A DNA stretch of 64,000 nucleotides from Glaciecola flavus. Lineage in GTDB: Bacteria > Pseudomonadota > Gammaproteobacteria > Enterobacterales > Alteromonadaceae. Both the position numbers and the translations under genes were made by a program. Where the stretch lies: assembly GCF_042646125.1 (NCBI RefSeq), contig NZ_JBHRSW010000005.1, positions 62,001-126,000 on the forward strand. The letters are read 5' to 3'. Below are positions 17,301 through 26,054 of this stretch, in pieces (positions within the stretch are counted from its first letter, which is position 1; each line of letters opens with the position of its first letter). The notes below the pieces were generated by a model. It ran no database searches. It saw only the letters and a list, made by a program, of their open reading frames with translations, and had not been told where the DNA came from.

Positions 17301-18677
17301 GAAATCCCCGGTAATATCGTCGCCATTGTCTGACAACACCCAAACTCTGCCGTAATAAGCGACATGCTCATATAATGCAACTTCTCCTGATGCCAGCTCA
17401 CCAACCTCACTTTCGTGAGCAGCAAACTTAGCCACGCGGCTGAAAATAGCGCGCTTGCTTTCATCTGCCGTCCAAGTGAACTGACCTTTCGCATTTTGAG
17501 CAATCCACATCGCTTGGCGCTTATGCATTATCGAAAATTCGCCATCACCGTCTTCAGTATCATCAACAATCATTGGACTGTATTCCTGACGTATTTTGAG
17601 TAACGAACTCTCAGGCTCAACATTAGACAACAACTGAAGTTGTCCATTGTTCTGATTAAAGTTGAAATCAAATAATGCACGCGAACTAACTGTTGGCGTA
17701 AGCAATAGTCGCCCTTTGTTCCATTGTAAATAACCACCTTGCGGCGCGCGAATAATCCAACTACCGCGAAAGGGTTCGTTAGCAGAAGACCAAACGTGTA
17801 TGGAACGCGGAAATCCAGTTAGGCGCGTAGAACGAGTATCAGGTAAACCGGCAAACAATTTTTGATTAGTGCCTGCATAGCTCGGACGATCATACAAAGT
17901 TGCACCGGTGTTTGGTCCTACACGCAATTGTTTAAAATTGGAGGAAAACAAACTAACATTGTGATGATTTTTATCAAATATCCGTCTTGCGCCGTCTTGT
18001 GCCACCAATTCAACTTGCCCAGGCTGAAGCAGGCGATTTGGCTGCGGAGCCAGCGTCTCAATTTCACTTGCCGTGAGCGCTTGATGATAAACGCGTAAGT
18101 CTTCGTAACGTGCTTTTGCCGTATGGCGTTTAGAATGTCCTAACTTAACATCAACTTTCCCGAGGATATTGGCTACATCACCTGATTTCGCTTTACCACG
18201 CGCGACCTCTACCCCGTTGTGATAGATAAAAAGTTGCTCGCCCTTTCTGACAATCGCAATGTGGCACCATGTTTTTGCTGACAAGACTTTCCCCGATTTA
18301 GCGACTGCGTAATTTTTACCTTTCGAATCCTGATCGACTTCAAAGGTCAATATACGGCCTTGTTCTTGCCTTAACGAAAACCAATTACCGTGGCCACCCA
18401 CATTCCGATTTCCGATAATATCGAGGTCTTTTTGCTTATGTGTATCCAGTACAAGAAAACCAAAGGCAATGGTAAAATCGCCTTTGCCGAATTTTCCGAG
18501 TGGCTTTCCAAGGTTAATGCTTGCACCTTTGCCTTTTAGCAAAACCGCATCACCTGTCGGACCACACTCGTTGAATGCTGTATCGTGAAATTTGCCGACA
18601 ATGCCGCCAACGCTATCTTTCGTTGTCGCACCCTTGCCTTCTGAAAATGTCCAATGATGTGTTGCTTGAATAGTCAT
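14337..18677 (-). CDS. Large LamG / beta-gamma-crystallin-like protein with helical hydrophobic C-terminal half
   Basis: The ATG at 18677 (AAGGA ribosome site) gives 1446 residues and no signal peptide. Residues 1-205 resemble a LamG/concanavalin-type domain (HHWTFSEG, DFTIAFGF, WCHIAIVRKG, ARYEDLRVYHQAL). Two segments near 215-300 and 430-490 contain crystallin-like motifs (TLYDRPSYAG; ALYEHVAYYGRVWVL, each tied to LRVGPNTG or IRLGPNTG). A trefoil-like stretch lies between them. Residues about 640-840 look disordered (Lys, Ser, Ala-rich). The rest is long amphipathic helices rich in Val/Ile/Phe, followed by several possible membrane-inserting segments near the end. This lectin-like plus amphipathic-helix plan recalls carbohydrate-binding pore-forming or adhesin proteins, but no known toxin family is recognised. 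It stands alone as a gene; how it would leave the cell is unclear. Confidence 0.8.
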   Translation of the reverse strand: MTIQATHHWTFSEGKGATTKDSVGGIVGKFHDTAFNECGPTGDAVLLKGKGASINLGKPLGKFGKGDFTIAFGFLVLDTHKQKDLDIIGNRNVGGHGNWFSLRQEQGRILTFEVDQDSKGKNYAVAKSGKVLSAKTWCHIAIVRKGEQLFIYHNGVEVARGKAKSGDVANILGKVDVKLGHSKRHTAKARYEDLRVYHQALTASEIETLAPQPNRLLQPGQVELVAQDGARRIFDKNHHNVSLFSSNFKQLRVGPNTGATLYDRPSYAGTNQKLFAGLPDTRSTRLTGFPRSIHVWSSANEPFRGSWIIRAPQGGYLQWNKGRLLLTPTVSSRALFDFNFNQNNGQLQLLSNVEPESSLLKIRQEYSPMIVDDTEDGDGEFSIMHKRQAMWIAQNAKGQFTWTADESKRAIFSRVAKFAAHESEVGELASGEVALYEHVAYYGRVWVLSDNGDDITGDFKSLRDFIGLDNVTSSIRLGPNTGVTLFANDKQAVDKRKRETQIEDIVRNVPDMRDSQLGNDKVSSLKIFTKVSASEAFSSITSKLSQDYRMVKGKLEEFSAYRTTLTLAPEVSEVEVSATDLTKIEVEDKTYEIDELRTVTLKPNALQKIMITSEADGINTPILKFRTKDMDENERILISPSDELHKQIANLEANAIFDGKDAKGNAIVDQEKHSRADVASVQNTIKRVISSVKPADSKETEKPIKATSNSSAAKGKAVSASTKPSQKIRQVQAITRAVATNAVKLEETVDQAPWSLNFAPNTETVSIVAGTAKRSAVVKKQDAIWEESVEQADFEALYAQSTQTQTPSIQSSVSQQFTAPTKAIPVPFTASLRIGRRFFGGIRDAIKKATKVTLGVVKNVFNAVVEVAGQVVNFVLDTIEVVAEFVEAVVEKVVKSIKQFIEFLRFLFDWDDILKTQRYIRNSINDAFDSAAGLVESAKAPLSNLIDDVQDTVTSSIDSMIKSLGVNPSDVSSDESSLPEAAEWFLNKVFGSVGAGKNPMESITGDNKESGGAVNHLTNALKKLITLATVTVTDGLVDTLTTFIKNPTKPELVLATLLNLLKEITVQALDITEDLVLAILDAVVAAIELIKVSLNTEIKIPFVSALFELIGAGKLSVMNLLTILVAIPTTVVSKLLFGERPFKNVAEPNLSKTIEVSELTASTNTRVLASVGESIEFSVADSAAVQQRAVVVPEETKDTLDEKQALLQSYGAMALHTEFFSTLFKAAMDAVPEPSDAQGRNGTFVLEIFTVGLDWMTWLASFPASTDHPGGSPYALHKHKVSKSQHPEAYWQRVMWSFRTVMLAFDTVFLVIGTSTKSKIPSRVNTAGLDRLAEQLPIPKGGTGGGSSFPMQRLNRGNVATKGLQAVLSGIDLILTSIYIAQIPKRKKPGVLAAKEIIGIVPNFLGLLRLDSSGVGSATVGGIQVVKAVVTYGMGVELLAREKRGA

Positions 18678-18871
18678 AATTTGAATCCTTATAAATTGAT
18701 TAACTAGCACTCAAAATGCACAGCGCTTTCGACAAGCAATACGTCATCAAATTTTTGGAAGTTGCAGGGGTAGGTAATATTTTCGGGAAATTACAATTTT
18801 TTAATCTTTGCAACTTTTTGAAGCTGCTGGATATGAGTGAGGCACGGTGGGGCTATACTTGGCAGTTACTC

Positions 18872-19519
18872 TCACTCTTGTCGAAGCACACGCAAGTATT
18901 CCGTAATGATTTTCCCAGCTGCGCTAATATGTGTACTTAACACGCGTTGTGCTTCTGAGGTATTGCCGTGCTCTATGGCTTTTAGCAATGAATAGTGTTC
19001 GTCTTGACTAGTTTGCTTATAATCAAGATTTTTGGTGTGGAAACCAATATATCGCCCACACTGCTCATGTAATGCAGCCACAGCCTTAAATAGCGTTGGA
19101 CGCTCTGCCGTTTGGTATAAACAAGCATGAAAACGCCAATTTAACGCTCCGTGTTCATCAATACTCAACGAATTTGCAGAATCAATTTTTCTGAGAATAT
19201 CTTCGGCTTGACCAATGGTTTGCTTAGAAATCAACTTGACCACATACGGAATAAGCATAGGCTCAAGCCGCATCCGCATTCTATATAAATCTTCTGCTTC
19301 TTTATCACAGAAAGCAGGTACCATAACGCCTCGTTTTCCGCTCGTTGCAAGCCAACCTTCGTTTTTTAAGCGTGTTAGCACGTCGCGAATAGGGCTTCGA
19401 CTAATTTGATAGCGGTGCGATAATTCTTCCTGTTTGAGTGTGCACCCAACAGGTAGTTTATTATCTCTGATATCTGCTTTCATTTTCTTGTAGAGATATT
19501 CACTTTGCTGTTTGTTCAT
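18872..19519 (-). CDS. GntR family (FCD/FadR subfamily) transcriptional regulator
   Basis: This 215-residue protein has the winged helix of GntR regulators (ELSHRYQISRSPIRDVLTRL, residues about 32-52, then GWLATSGKRG) and an all-helical FCD-type ligand domain with conserved Arg, Asp and His positions. By family it is an acid- or sugar-acid-responsive repressor. It starts 8 bases after the stop of the benE-like transporter on the same strand, so the two form an operon. The perfect inverted repeat in front of that transporter contains TTGTATACAA, which fits the TNGTNNNACNA half-pattern described for FCD-type GntR proteins. Autoregulation together with the transporter is therefore likely. The effector is unknown; no aromatic catabolic genes are nearby. 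Confidence 0.9.
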   Translation of the reverse strand: MNKQQSEYLYKKMKADIRDNKLPVGCTLKQEELSHRYQISRSPIRDVLTRLKNEGWLATSGKRGVMVPAFCDKEAEDLYRMRMRLEPMLIPYVVKLISKQTIGQAEDILRKIDSANSLSIDEHGALNWRFHACLYQTAERPTLFKAVAALHEQCGRYIGFHTKNLDYKQTSQDEHYSLLKAIEHGNTSEAQRVLSTHISAAGKIITEYLRVLRQE

Positions 19520-19527
19520 TTATGTAC

Positions 19528-20721
19528 TTAGGATCGCTTAAGCCGTGTAAATAGTTTATGACTGACGACGACAGTCATACCCAAAACCAAGCCCCAAAAT
19601 GCAGAGCTTATTTCCCAAAAAGATACGCCTGAAGCACACACAAGAAAAGTAAGGATTGCAGCGTCCTGATGTTGTTTTATTTCTGTCGCCATCTTTAAAC
19701 TGTTGCCAATTACGCCTATTAAGGCTAGACCAGCTAAGGCAAGCACTAATTCTTCGGGAAAAGCGACAAATATTCCAACTACCGCACTAGCAAACACCCC
19801 TGTTAACAGATTAAAAATACCCGCTGATACACCGGCGATATAACGTTGTTCTATGTTTTCATGTGCTTCCTCACTGGTACAAATCGCCGCAGTAATCGCC
19901 GCAAGATTAAATGTGAATCCACCGAACGGTGACAAAAGCAAGGTACTTATCCCGGTAACTGATATAACTGGGGATATATTTTGAGCGCTATAACCGCTGG
20001 CTTTTAACACAGCCACACCAGGCAAATTTTGCGAACTCATGGTGACTAAAAATAAGGGAATGCCGAGACCAATGAGTAAACTCAATGAAAATTCTGGTAT
20101 GACAAATACTGGTTTTGAAAAAGTAATGGAGACTGAGCTCAATTCCAGTTGACCAGTCATCAGCACCATGACAATAGCGACAAACAAAACAAAAGCAATC
20201 GCCAAACGAGGAACAAACATTCGTGCAACGATATAAGTTAATAACATCACCCCGACCAATAAGACTTCACTCCGCAAAGCCGTGAACAAGTGGATGCCAA
20301 AATTGAGTAATATGCCGGCAAGCATTGCAGAAGCAATTGGACTGGGAATAGCTTTGCTCAACCGAGAAAACAATCCACTCACCCCGGTTAATAAAATCAT
20401 TAGGCCGACAAATAAAAAAACGCCAACGGCCTGCGCCATCGTCAATTCAATACTAGTAGCGGCAATTAACGCTGCGCCCGGAGTTGACCATGCAATAATT
20501 AAGGGGCGCTTATACCATAGTGACAAGCCCATCGAACTCAAGCCCATTCCTATACCCAGAGCCCAAACCCAAGACTCAAGCATAGCTTGATCAGCACCCG
20601 CCGTTTTGGCAGCTTGAAATACAATAGCAATGGCACTTGCAAAACCGACAAGTACAGCAACAAAACCTGCGACAAGAGCAGAAAATGAAAAATCGTTTTT
20701 TAACTGAGAGAGCAACAGCAT
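19528..20721 (-). CDS. benE: BenE-family benzoate/H+ symporter-like transporter
   Basis: The 397-residue protein has about 12 hydrophobic segments and BenE hallmarks, including AGFVAVLVGFASAIAIVFQA at the start, then LIIAWSTPGAALIA, and the repeat-2 motif PFGGFTFNLAAITAAICT. By family it is an inner-membrane symporter importing benzoate or similar aromatic carboxylates; the actual substrate is uncertain because no benABCD or catechol genes are in the window. The ATG at 20721 directly abuts a large inverted-repeat operator and lacks a Shine-Dalgarno sequence, so the transcript may have a very short leader. The GntR regulator follows in the same operon. Confidence 0.88.
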   Translation of the reverse strand: MLLLSQLKNDFSFSALVAGFVAVLVGFASAIAIVFQAAKTAGADQAMLESWVWALGIGMGLSSMGLSLWYKRPLIIAWSTPGAALIAATSIELTMAQAVGVFLFVGLMILLTGVSGLFSRLSKAIPSPIASAMLAGILLNFGIHLFTALRSEVLLVGVMLLTYIVARMFVPRLAIAFVLFVAIVMVLMTGQLELSSVSITFSKPVFVIPEFSLSLLIGLGIPLFLVTMSSQNLPGVAVLKASGYSAQNISPVISVTGISTLLLSPFGGFTFNLAAITAAICTSEEAHENIEQRYIAGVSAGIFNLLTGVFASAVVGIFVAFPEELVLALAGLALIGVIGNSLKMATEIKQHQDAAILTFLVCASGVSFWEISSAFWGLVLGMTVVVSHKLFTRLKRS

Positions 20722-20722
20722 T

Positions 20723-20756
20723 AAAATGTATACAATTTAATTTTTGTATACATTTT
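20723..20756. promoter_or_regulatory. Perfect 13-bp inverted-repeat operator of benE-gntR
   Basis: AAAATGTATACAA (20723-20735) and its exact complement TTGTATACATTTT (20744-20756) are separated by 8 bases. Each arm contains the smaller palindrome TGTATACA. The centre-to-centre distance of about two helical turns fits two dimers of an FCD-type GntR regulator. It ends one base from the benE start codon, so bound repressor would block the promoter or start site. A TATAAA box on the minus strand sits at its outer edge. Confidence 0.7.
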
Positions 20757-20779
20757 ATATCAGGGAAATCTCTTGAATA

Positions 20780-23700
20780 CTAGAGGCTGTTTTCAGTTTT
20801 AAACACATTGTCGCGACTTTCCCTGTCTATAAATCGAATAAAAGGATCGACAGCCACATATACGGGTTGTTTATCAAGTTCAAACGTAATGATGTTAGAT
20901 CCTTCGTTTAATCGATGCTTTTTTCTGTAGAGTACTGTCTGATTGCCCGCAAAATCGTCTGGATCACTATCAAAAACCAAAATATCAACAAAGTCGTCAA
21001 AGGCCTGTGATTGCTCATCACCGTTTCCAGATACGATAAGCTGTTTGGCATCAATGCTCATATTTACCCGATAGCGATTGTCTTTTATCTTTGAGGCGCT
21101 GGCATCGGAAATACTGATATCGTACAAGGTAATTTGCTTAAACTGTTGGTCGATAAAATCGTGGTGTAAAAAGGCGGCGTGCGCTTTAATTTCTTGCAGC
21201 AAATCCAGTGTTGTTGGGTACACCGAATCTGCGCACTTAAAACGTTCAAGCAAATTAAATAAGGCACGGTTCAAACTATCAATGCCAATTCGATCCGCGA
21301 TGGCAGTAAACACAATAGCGCCTTTTTTGTAGTGAATATAATCTTGATTTTCTACACGCAAAAGTGGCATTTCTTCAATGCTTTCGCGTGTTCTACCACG
21401 AAGGTATTCGTCTAACTCATAGCGCAAAAACTCACGTATTTTGGTTTCACCATAGTTTTTTTGCATCACTAACAACGCCGCATATTGCGCGAGAGATTCC
21501 GTTAACACAGGGCCTCCCTGCACATTTGCGGGTACCATTTGATGTCCAAACCATTGATGCGCCACTTCATGCGCGGTGACATAGTAAACTGGATCGATGA
21601 CATTCTTATCCCTTAAATCTGAAATAAAACCGACCGTTTCAGAATACGGCACGGTATTAGCAAAGCTCTGAGCAAAATTCCTATAGCCAGGAAACTCTAT
21701 AATACGTAGCTGCGAATGTTGATATGGGCCAAATGCTTCAGTATACAAATCGATGGCGTCTTTCACCGCTTTGATCATGGTATCTATATTCCACGCGTGA
21801 TCACGGTGGTAATAAACAGATATTTCAATGCCTTGATGTATTGTAGACTTGACCTCCACGTCTGCAGAGCTAATACTGAAAAATGGGATCATTGGCTTAT
21901 CCATCTCATAGACAAAGTGGTTTCGACCGTTCTCTACCCAATAGTCTTTTAGTTTGCCAGGTGCGATGGCTATTTGCTCTTCACTAGTGGACAACCGTGC
22001 TCTGAACTTAATACGACCAGTATGCGCGCCAAAAAATGACTCACTATATCGCTCACTGTTTTCTAGCCTATGCGCCCTCTTAGGGGGAGCTAACCCTCGC
22101 TTTCTTCGCTCGTGTTTGTCCTGCAGGTACAGCGCTTTATTCACACCAAAGACAGGCAATAGTTGCATGTTATTAATAAACGTGCCGTTTTTCACCAAAC
22201 TCACATCTTCGTCCCTGTCTTTGAACCCAAAGTGTTGCCGTACCAAAGAAACCGAACCTTTCACGCTCTCGCCTGGCTGCAAAGCCTCGGAGAATGCAAA
22301 CCAAGCGGTATTTAAGTCATCGTCATCAAGCTCTATATTTACGCCGTCAAAATCAAACTGAATGTCATATGAATGCAAGGGTAAGTTTATTAAAAATCGT
22401 TCAATCGCATGTTCAGTCTTATTTTGGATTTCAATCTCAGCCATTACTTCCATTTTTCGCATTTTTGGAAAAATCGCCGCATTTACGTCAATAGCAGTGA
22501 CGGTAGGTAAATCGGCATCTTCAAAAGCTTGGTATTTTTTTTCGTATTTTGCTTGACGATCAAAAAGCTCAGTGCGTGTTTCAAACTTATTGATGACCCG
22601 CGTGTTGTAATGGATCACCGTAGCACAACCGACAAAGACAATAGATGCAACGACTATCATGAAACGTCCATTGCCATCTAGTCGATAGTTCAATAGCTGT
22701 AAACGATGGGCAAGTTTGCTTTCGCTCCCCCTCTTCCACAATGCATGGCTAAACACTGCGAGAATTAACGATAAGGCTCCCCAATAAAGCATGTAATAAT
22801 GCTGAGATAACATCGCCCAACCATATGTATTCATGTCTGAATAGGTCAAAGTTGGAGCCAAGGAAAAATTGAACATATTGTGTTCAATACCTATCTGACT
22901 AAAAGTAAAAGAAAGTAGCATATATGCTACGAAGATAAGCATGCCAACGTATTTGTTTGGACTGAGTACTTGAATAAAAAACGACAACACACACAAGTAC
23001 ACTAAAGGCAGGCCATAAAAGTAAAACAAACTGATGAAATACTGCGCTAATTCAAGTGCAAAATACCCATTCGCAAACTGATAAAGCGCGGCACTGACAA
23101 TACCAATCATGAGCACGCACAGAATTACCAGTGAGACTGCAATAAGTTTCGACAACCAAAATATGCTATTTTTGACGGGCATAGAATCGACTATTTCGCC
23201 CATATTTACACTGTGATCGCGCCACACAGCCTCAGCGGTATAAAAGGTGAGGATTATCATTAAAATCAAACCAAATGCGTTTTGGATAATACTGATCATA
23301 ATATGTGTAACAGGCCAGCTTTCAGCACCATAAAAAGTCGCCGGCCCTAAAAACTGACTAAATAAACTGATAAAACAAAATATCATTAGCAATATAAACG
23401 AAGGAGATAAAAAGATTTGTCTAGTTTCTAACTCGACTCGAGTAAACAATTGCAACACATCTGCGCCTCTCGTATATTTTGCATTAACCACAAACGCGTC
23501 CAAGACTTTGGGCACAAGGGTCTTCTCACTCGTCACCTTAGTCTGTTTTTCTTTGAGTCGCATTGGCTGGTTTATTCTTGAAAAACCCAACAATATCGAA
23601 ATGGAAATGGCTAGCCATATAAATCGGTTCACAAAGATTTCAGAGTGCCAGCCTAGCATCTGTGTGTTGCGCTCTGAGGGCGTCCAATAGCGTGTCAAAT

Positions 23701-24349
23701 CAAAATGCGTACGCACACCAAAAGGGTCAGAGACAGCTAGTAAATATCGCTCATCAGGGGCATCTAAAAGAACGTCGATACTGATGTACACGATAAACAT
23801 CAAGAGTGCACTCAAATACACTGCCATAATGTTTCGAAATTGTATCGCTGCAGCATAAAATATTGCTGAAAGCACAAACATCGTAGTAACAGAAAACGCA
23901 GCAAAGGGCTGAATAAAGTACATCAAGTTAAAGGCTCCCATACGCTCTTGGTCAATCCAAGGCATAAGACTGCCAATTACTAAGCCGAGAGGAACCATAG
24001 AAAAGACGGTCAGCACCACTAAATAACTACCAAAAAACCGACCGAGTTGGTAAGAAAGAGATGGAATCGGTTTGCAGTACAAAATTTCATCCATGTTGGC
24101 ACTTTGATCTCGCAAAGCCGTATTACCAACAAAATTTACCACCAAAAACATGCCAAAAATGGCAAATATCAACATACTCTGGGCAATTGCAAAGGGGCTA
24201 TTAAAGTTTACGTTAGTGTTTGTCCCGAGTTGAACCCCTTCGACACTCATACTCAAAAAAGGCAATAAAAAAAACAGCAAACTTGTCACAATAAAAGAGG
24301 GTTGTTTAAGATAAAAACGCCACTCGAATATCAGCATTTTTGCAAACAT
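20780..24349 (-). CDS. ABC-2 permease fused to M1 family aminopeptidase
   Basis: The ATG at 24349 gives 1189 residues, one base after the stop of its ATPase gene; the TTG seven codons upstream is less likely. The N-terminal half (to about 565) has two sets of six membrane helices in ABC-2 export-permease style, with NMDEILYCKPI-type and NMGEIVDSMPV-type cytosolic motifs. The C-terminal half is a gluzincin: zinc motif HEVAHQWFGH (His927, Glu928, His931) and downstream Glu951 in LTESLAQY, plus an M1-like N-terminal beta domain. Such permease-peptidase fusions are a recognised M1 subgroup of unknown substrate. The peptidase is probably on the outer face, so coupling of peptide cutting and transport is inferred. 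Confidence 0.9.
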   Translation of the reverse strand: MFAKMLIFEWRFYLKQPSFIVTSLLFFLLPFLSMSVEGVQLGTNTNVNFNSPFAIAQSMLIFAIFGMFLVVNFVGNTALRDQSANMDEILYCKPIPSLSYQLGRFFGSYLVVLTVFSMVPLGLVIGSLMPWIDQERMGAFNLMYFIQPFAAFSVTTMFVLSAIFYAAAIQFRNIMAVYLSALLMFIVYISIDVLLDAPDERYLLAVSDPFGVRTHFDLTRYWTPSERNTQMLGWHSEIFVNRFIWLAISISILLGFSRINQPMRLKEKQTKVTSEKTLVPKVLDAFVVNAKYTRGADVLQLFTRVELETRQIFLSPSFILLMIFCFISLFSQFLGPATFYGAESWPVTHIMISIIQNAFGLILMIILTFYTAEAVWRDHSVNMGEIVDSMPVKNSIFWLSKLIAVSLVILCVLMIGIVSAALYQFANGYFALELAQYFISLFYFYGLPLVYLCVLSFFIQVLSPNKYVGMLIFVAYMLLSFTFSQIGIEHNMFNFSLAPTLTYSDMNTYGWAMLSQHYYMLYWGALSLILAVFSHALWKRGSESKLAHRLQLLNYRLDGNGRFMIVVASIVFVGCATVIHYNTRVINKFETRTELFDRQAKYEKKYQAFEDADLPTVTAIDVNAAIFPKMRKMEVMAEIEIQNKTEHAIERFLINLPLHSYDIQFDFDGVNIELDDDDLNTAWFAFSEALQPGESVKGSVSLVRQHFGFKDRDEDVSLVKNGTFINNMQLLPVFGVNKALYLQDKHERRKRGLAPPKRAHRLENSERYSESFFGAHTGRIKFRARLSTSEEQIAIAPGKLKDYWVENGRNHFVYEMDKPMIPFFSISSADVEVKSTIHQGIEISVYYHRDHAWNIDTMIKAVKDAIDLYTEAFGPYQHSQLRIIEFPGYRNFAQSFANTVPYSETVGFISDLRDKNVIDPVYYVTAHEVAHQWFGHQMVPANVQGGPVLTESLAQYAALLVMQKNYGETKIREFLRYELDEYLRGRTRESIEEMPLLRVENQDYIHYKKGAIVFTAIADRIGIDSLNRALFNLLERFKCADSVYPTTLDLLQEIKAHAAFLHHDFIDQQFKQITLYDISISDASASKIKDNRYRVNMSIDAKQLIVSGNGDEQSQAFDDFVDILVFDSDPDDFAGNQTVLYRKKHRLNEGSNIITFELDKQPVYVAVDPFIRFIDRESRDNVFKTENSL

Positions 24350-24350
24350 A

Positions 24351-25271
24351 CTACTTACCTGTACCTTCAACTTGCGATGTTTTTGGATAAGCGCTTTTCC
24401 GGATATTTCTCTGATTTTTTAGGGTATTGAAATAAACATCTTCTAGCGACGCAGGGGCGATATCAAAGCCTTCTGGAGGTGTGTCAGACACTACATGAAT
24501 AACCGTACGGCCAGCGAACAAACGAGTAGAAATAACCGTAAAGTCTTTTTCAAACTCTTCGAGTTCGTGCCTCGATATAGTTTTTCGCCATATTTTTCCA
24601 TGCAATGCTGCGGTTAGCTCTAAGGGATTGCCTTGCAATAAAATCTTGCCATCTCCCAGCACGGCCATGTCTGAGCATAGTTCAGATACATCCTCCACAA
24701 TATGGGTAGACAGAATGATGACTTTGTTTGTCCCTAAACTAACAAGAAGATTGTGAAATCGGTGTCGTTCTTCTGGGTCAAGTCCTGCGGTAGGCTCGTC
24801 GACGATCAGTAAATCAGGATCACCTAAGAGAGCTTGGGCGATACCAAAGCGTTGCCTCATTCCTCCAGAAAACCCGCTTACTGCTTTGCGTCGATGCTCA
24901 AATAAATTAGTGTGGGCAAGTAAACCATCAACGGCGTCTTTTCTTTCGCCTTTGTTTTTTATGCCCTTCAATATTGCTAAGTGATCCAACAAGTCTTGTG
25001 CACTAACGCGCGGGTACACGCCAAAATCTTGAGGCAAATACCCTAGACGCCGCCTCAAGTTATCCGGCTGTTGCACAACATCGATACCGTCAAAGTTGAT
25101 CGTACCTTGATCGGGAGTCTGCAAAGTGGCAATGGTGCGCATCAGCGATGACTTTCCTGCGCCATTTGGGCCTAAAAGACCAAATAAGCCTTTAGAGATA
25201 TTTAGATCAACATTCTTTAAAGCTTGGACACCATTGTCATAGGTTTTCGATATGTTGCTTATACTCAGCAT
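24351..25271 (-). CDS. ABC transporter ATP-binding protein
   Basis: The 306-residue ATPase has Walker A GPNGAGKSS, Q-loop LGYLPQDFG, signature FSGGMRQRFG, Walker B LLIVDEPTAGLDPEE and the H-loop STHIVED. The order and the C-terminal extension fit ABC-2 type exporter ATPases (CcmA/NatA-like). A GGAG ribosome site precedes the ATG at 25271. The next gene, the permease-M1 fusion, begins one base after this stop, so the two make a transporter unit. Transport direction is predicted outward; the substrate is unknown. Confidence 0.93.
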   Translation of the reverse strand: MLSISNISKTYDNGVQALKNVDLNISKGLFGLLGPNGAGKSSLMRTIATLQTPDQGTINFDGIDVVQQPDNLRRRLGYLPQDFGVYPRVSAQDLLDHLAILKGIKNKGERKDAVDGLLAHTNLFEHRRKAVSGFSGGMRQRFGIAQALLGDPDLLIVDEPTAGLDPEERHRFHNLLVSLGTNKVIILSTHIVEDVSELCSDMAVLGDGKILLQGNPLELTAALHGKIWRKTISRHELEEFEKDFTVISTRLFAGRTVIHVVSDTPPEGFDIAPASLEDVYFNTLKNQRNIRKSAYPKTSQVEGTGK

Positions 25272-25456
25272 CTATTACTCCAAATGCTACAGAGGGGATA
25301 ACGAGCGTAACTTTAACGTTAACAATCAATTGCTTCATGGCAAAGTAGAATAACAAAATATGTGAATGAGTTTTGTTACCAAATGTGTAAAATCTGAATC
25401 TATTCTCAGTCTTGAACGGTCTAATAAAAATAAGCCAATCGTCAGGGTGTAAAAAG

Positions 25457-25984
25457 TTGGAAGCAATAAATAAAGATAAAAAGAAATGGCCGCGATGGGC
25501 ACAATGGCTGAGAGACATTGTTTTGTTTGTCATTATTATCAGTGCAATAACAGCGTGGCAGTCAAGGCACATGCTCGATGATGACGGCAGTGTAAAGCTT
25601 GAAAACAAACTACTTCCTAGCATTGAGGGCGAATTCACTCCCTTGCTTGCTGATGACAAACCCACTCTCATCTACTTTTTTGCGCCTTGGTGTAAAATTT
25701 GTTCGCTCAGTATTGGTAATTTAGCCTACCTCGATACTAACAAAGTCAATGTCGTAGCCGTGGCACTTGATTACAACACAAACGCAGAGGTTCAAGCCTT
25801 TGTTGACGAACATGAAGTCACAAGCACAGTCATGCTTGGTAACAATATATTGAAAAATGAATTTCAAATACAAGGCTATCCTAGTTATTATCTTGTTGAT
25901 AAAAATCAGCAAGTTGTCAGTCGAGCTTTTGGTTACTCTACCGCAGTTGGCCTAAAACTTAGGGAAACCTTTGGCGCTCTCTAA
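25457..25984 (+). CDS. Membrane-anchored thioredoxin-like (TlpA/DsbE-type) protein
   Basis: The best start is TTG at 25457 with AGGG ten bases upstream, giving 175 residues. A TTG at 25412 would add 15 residues without a good ribosome site. One N-terminal helix (WLRDIVLFVIIISAITAW) anchors the protein, with a thioredoxin fold outside. The active site is FFAPWCKICS, a CxxC, and the cis-proline region is IQGYPSYYLVD. By family it is a periplasmic thiol oxidoreductase for cytochrome maturation or repair of disulfides. It is divergent from the ABC exporter and followed 70 bases later by a PqiA-like membrane gene, a possible partner. Confidence 0.82.
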   Translation: MEAINKDKKKWPRWAQWLRDIVLFVIIISAITAWQSRHMLDDDGSVKLENKLLPSIEGEFTPLLADDKPTLIYFFAPWCKICSLSIGNLAYLDTNKVNVVAVALDYNTNAEVQAFVDEHEVTSTVMLGNNILKNEFQIQGYPSYYLVDKNQQVVSRAFGYSTAVGLKLRETFGAL

Positions 25985-26054
25985 TGTTTAAAGCAGCTAT
26001 TTAAACCAGAGTAGTTACCGCGACTGGCTACCCAACAATAAAGGGTTAGTTATT

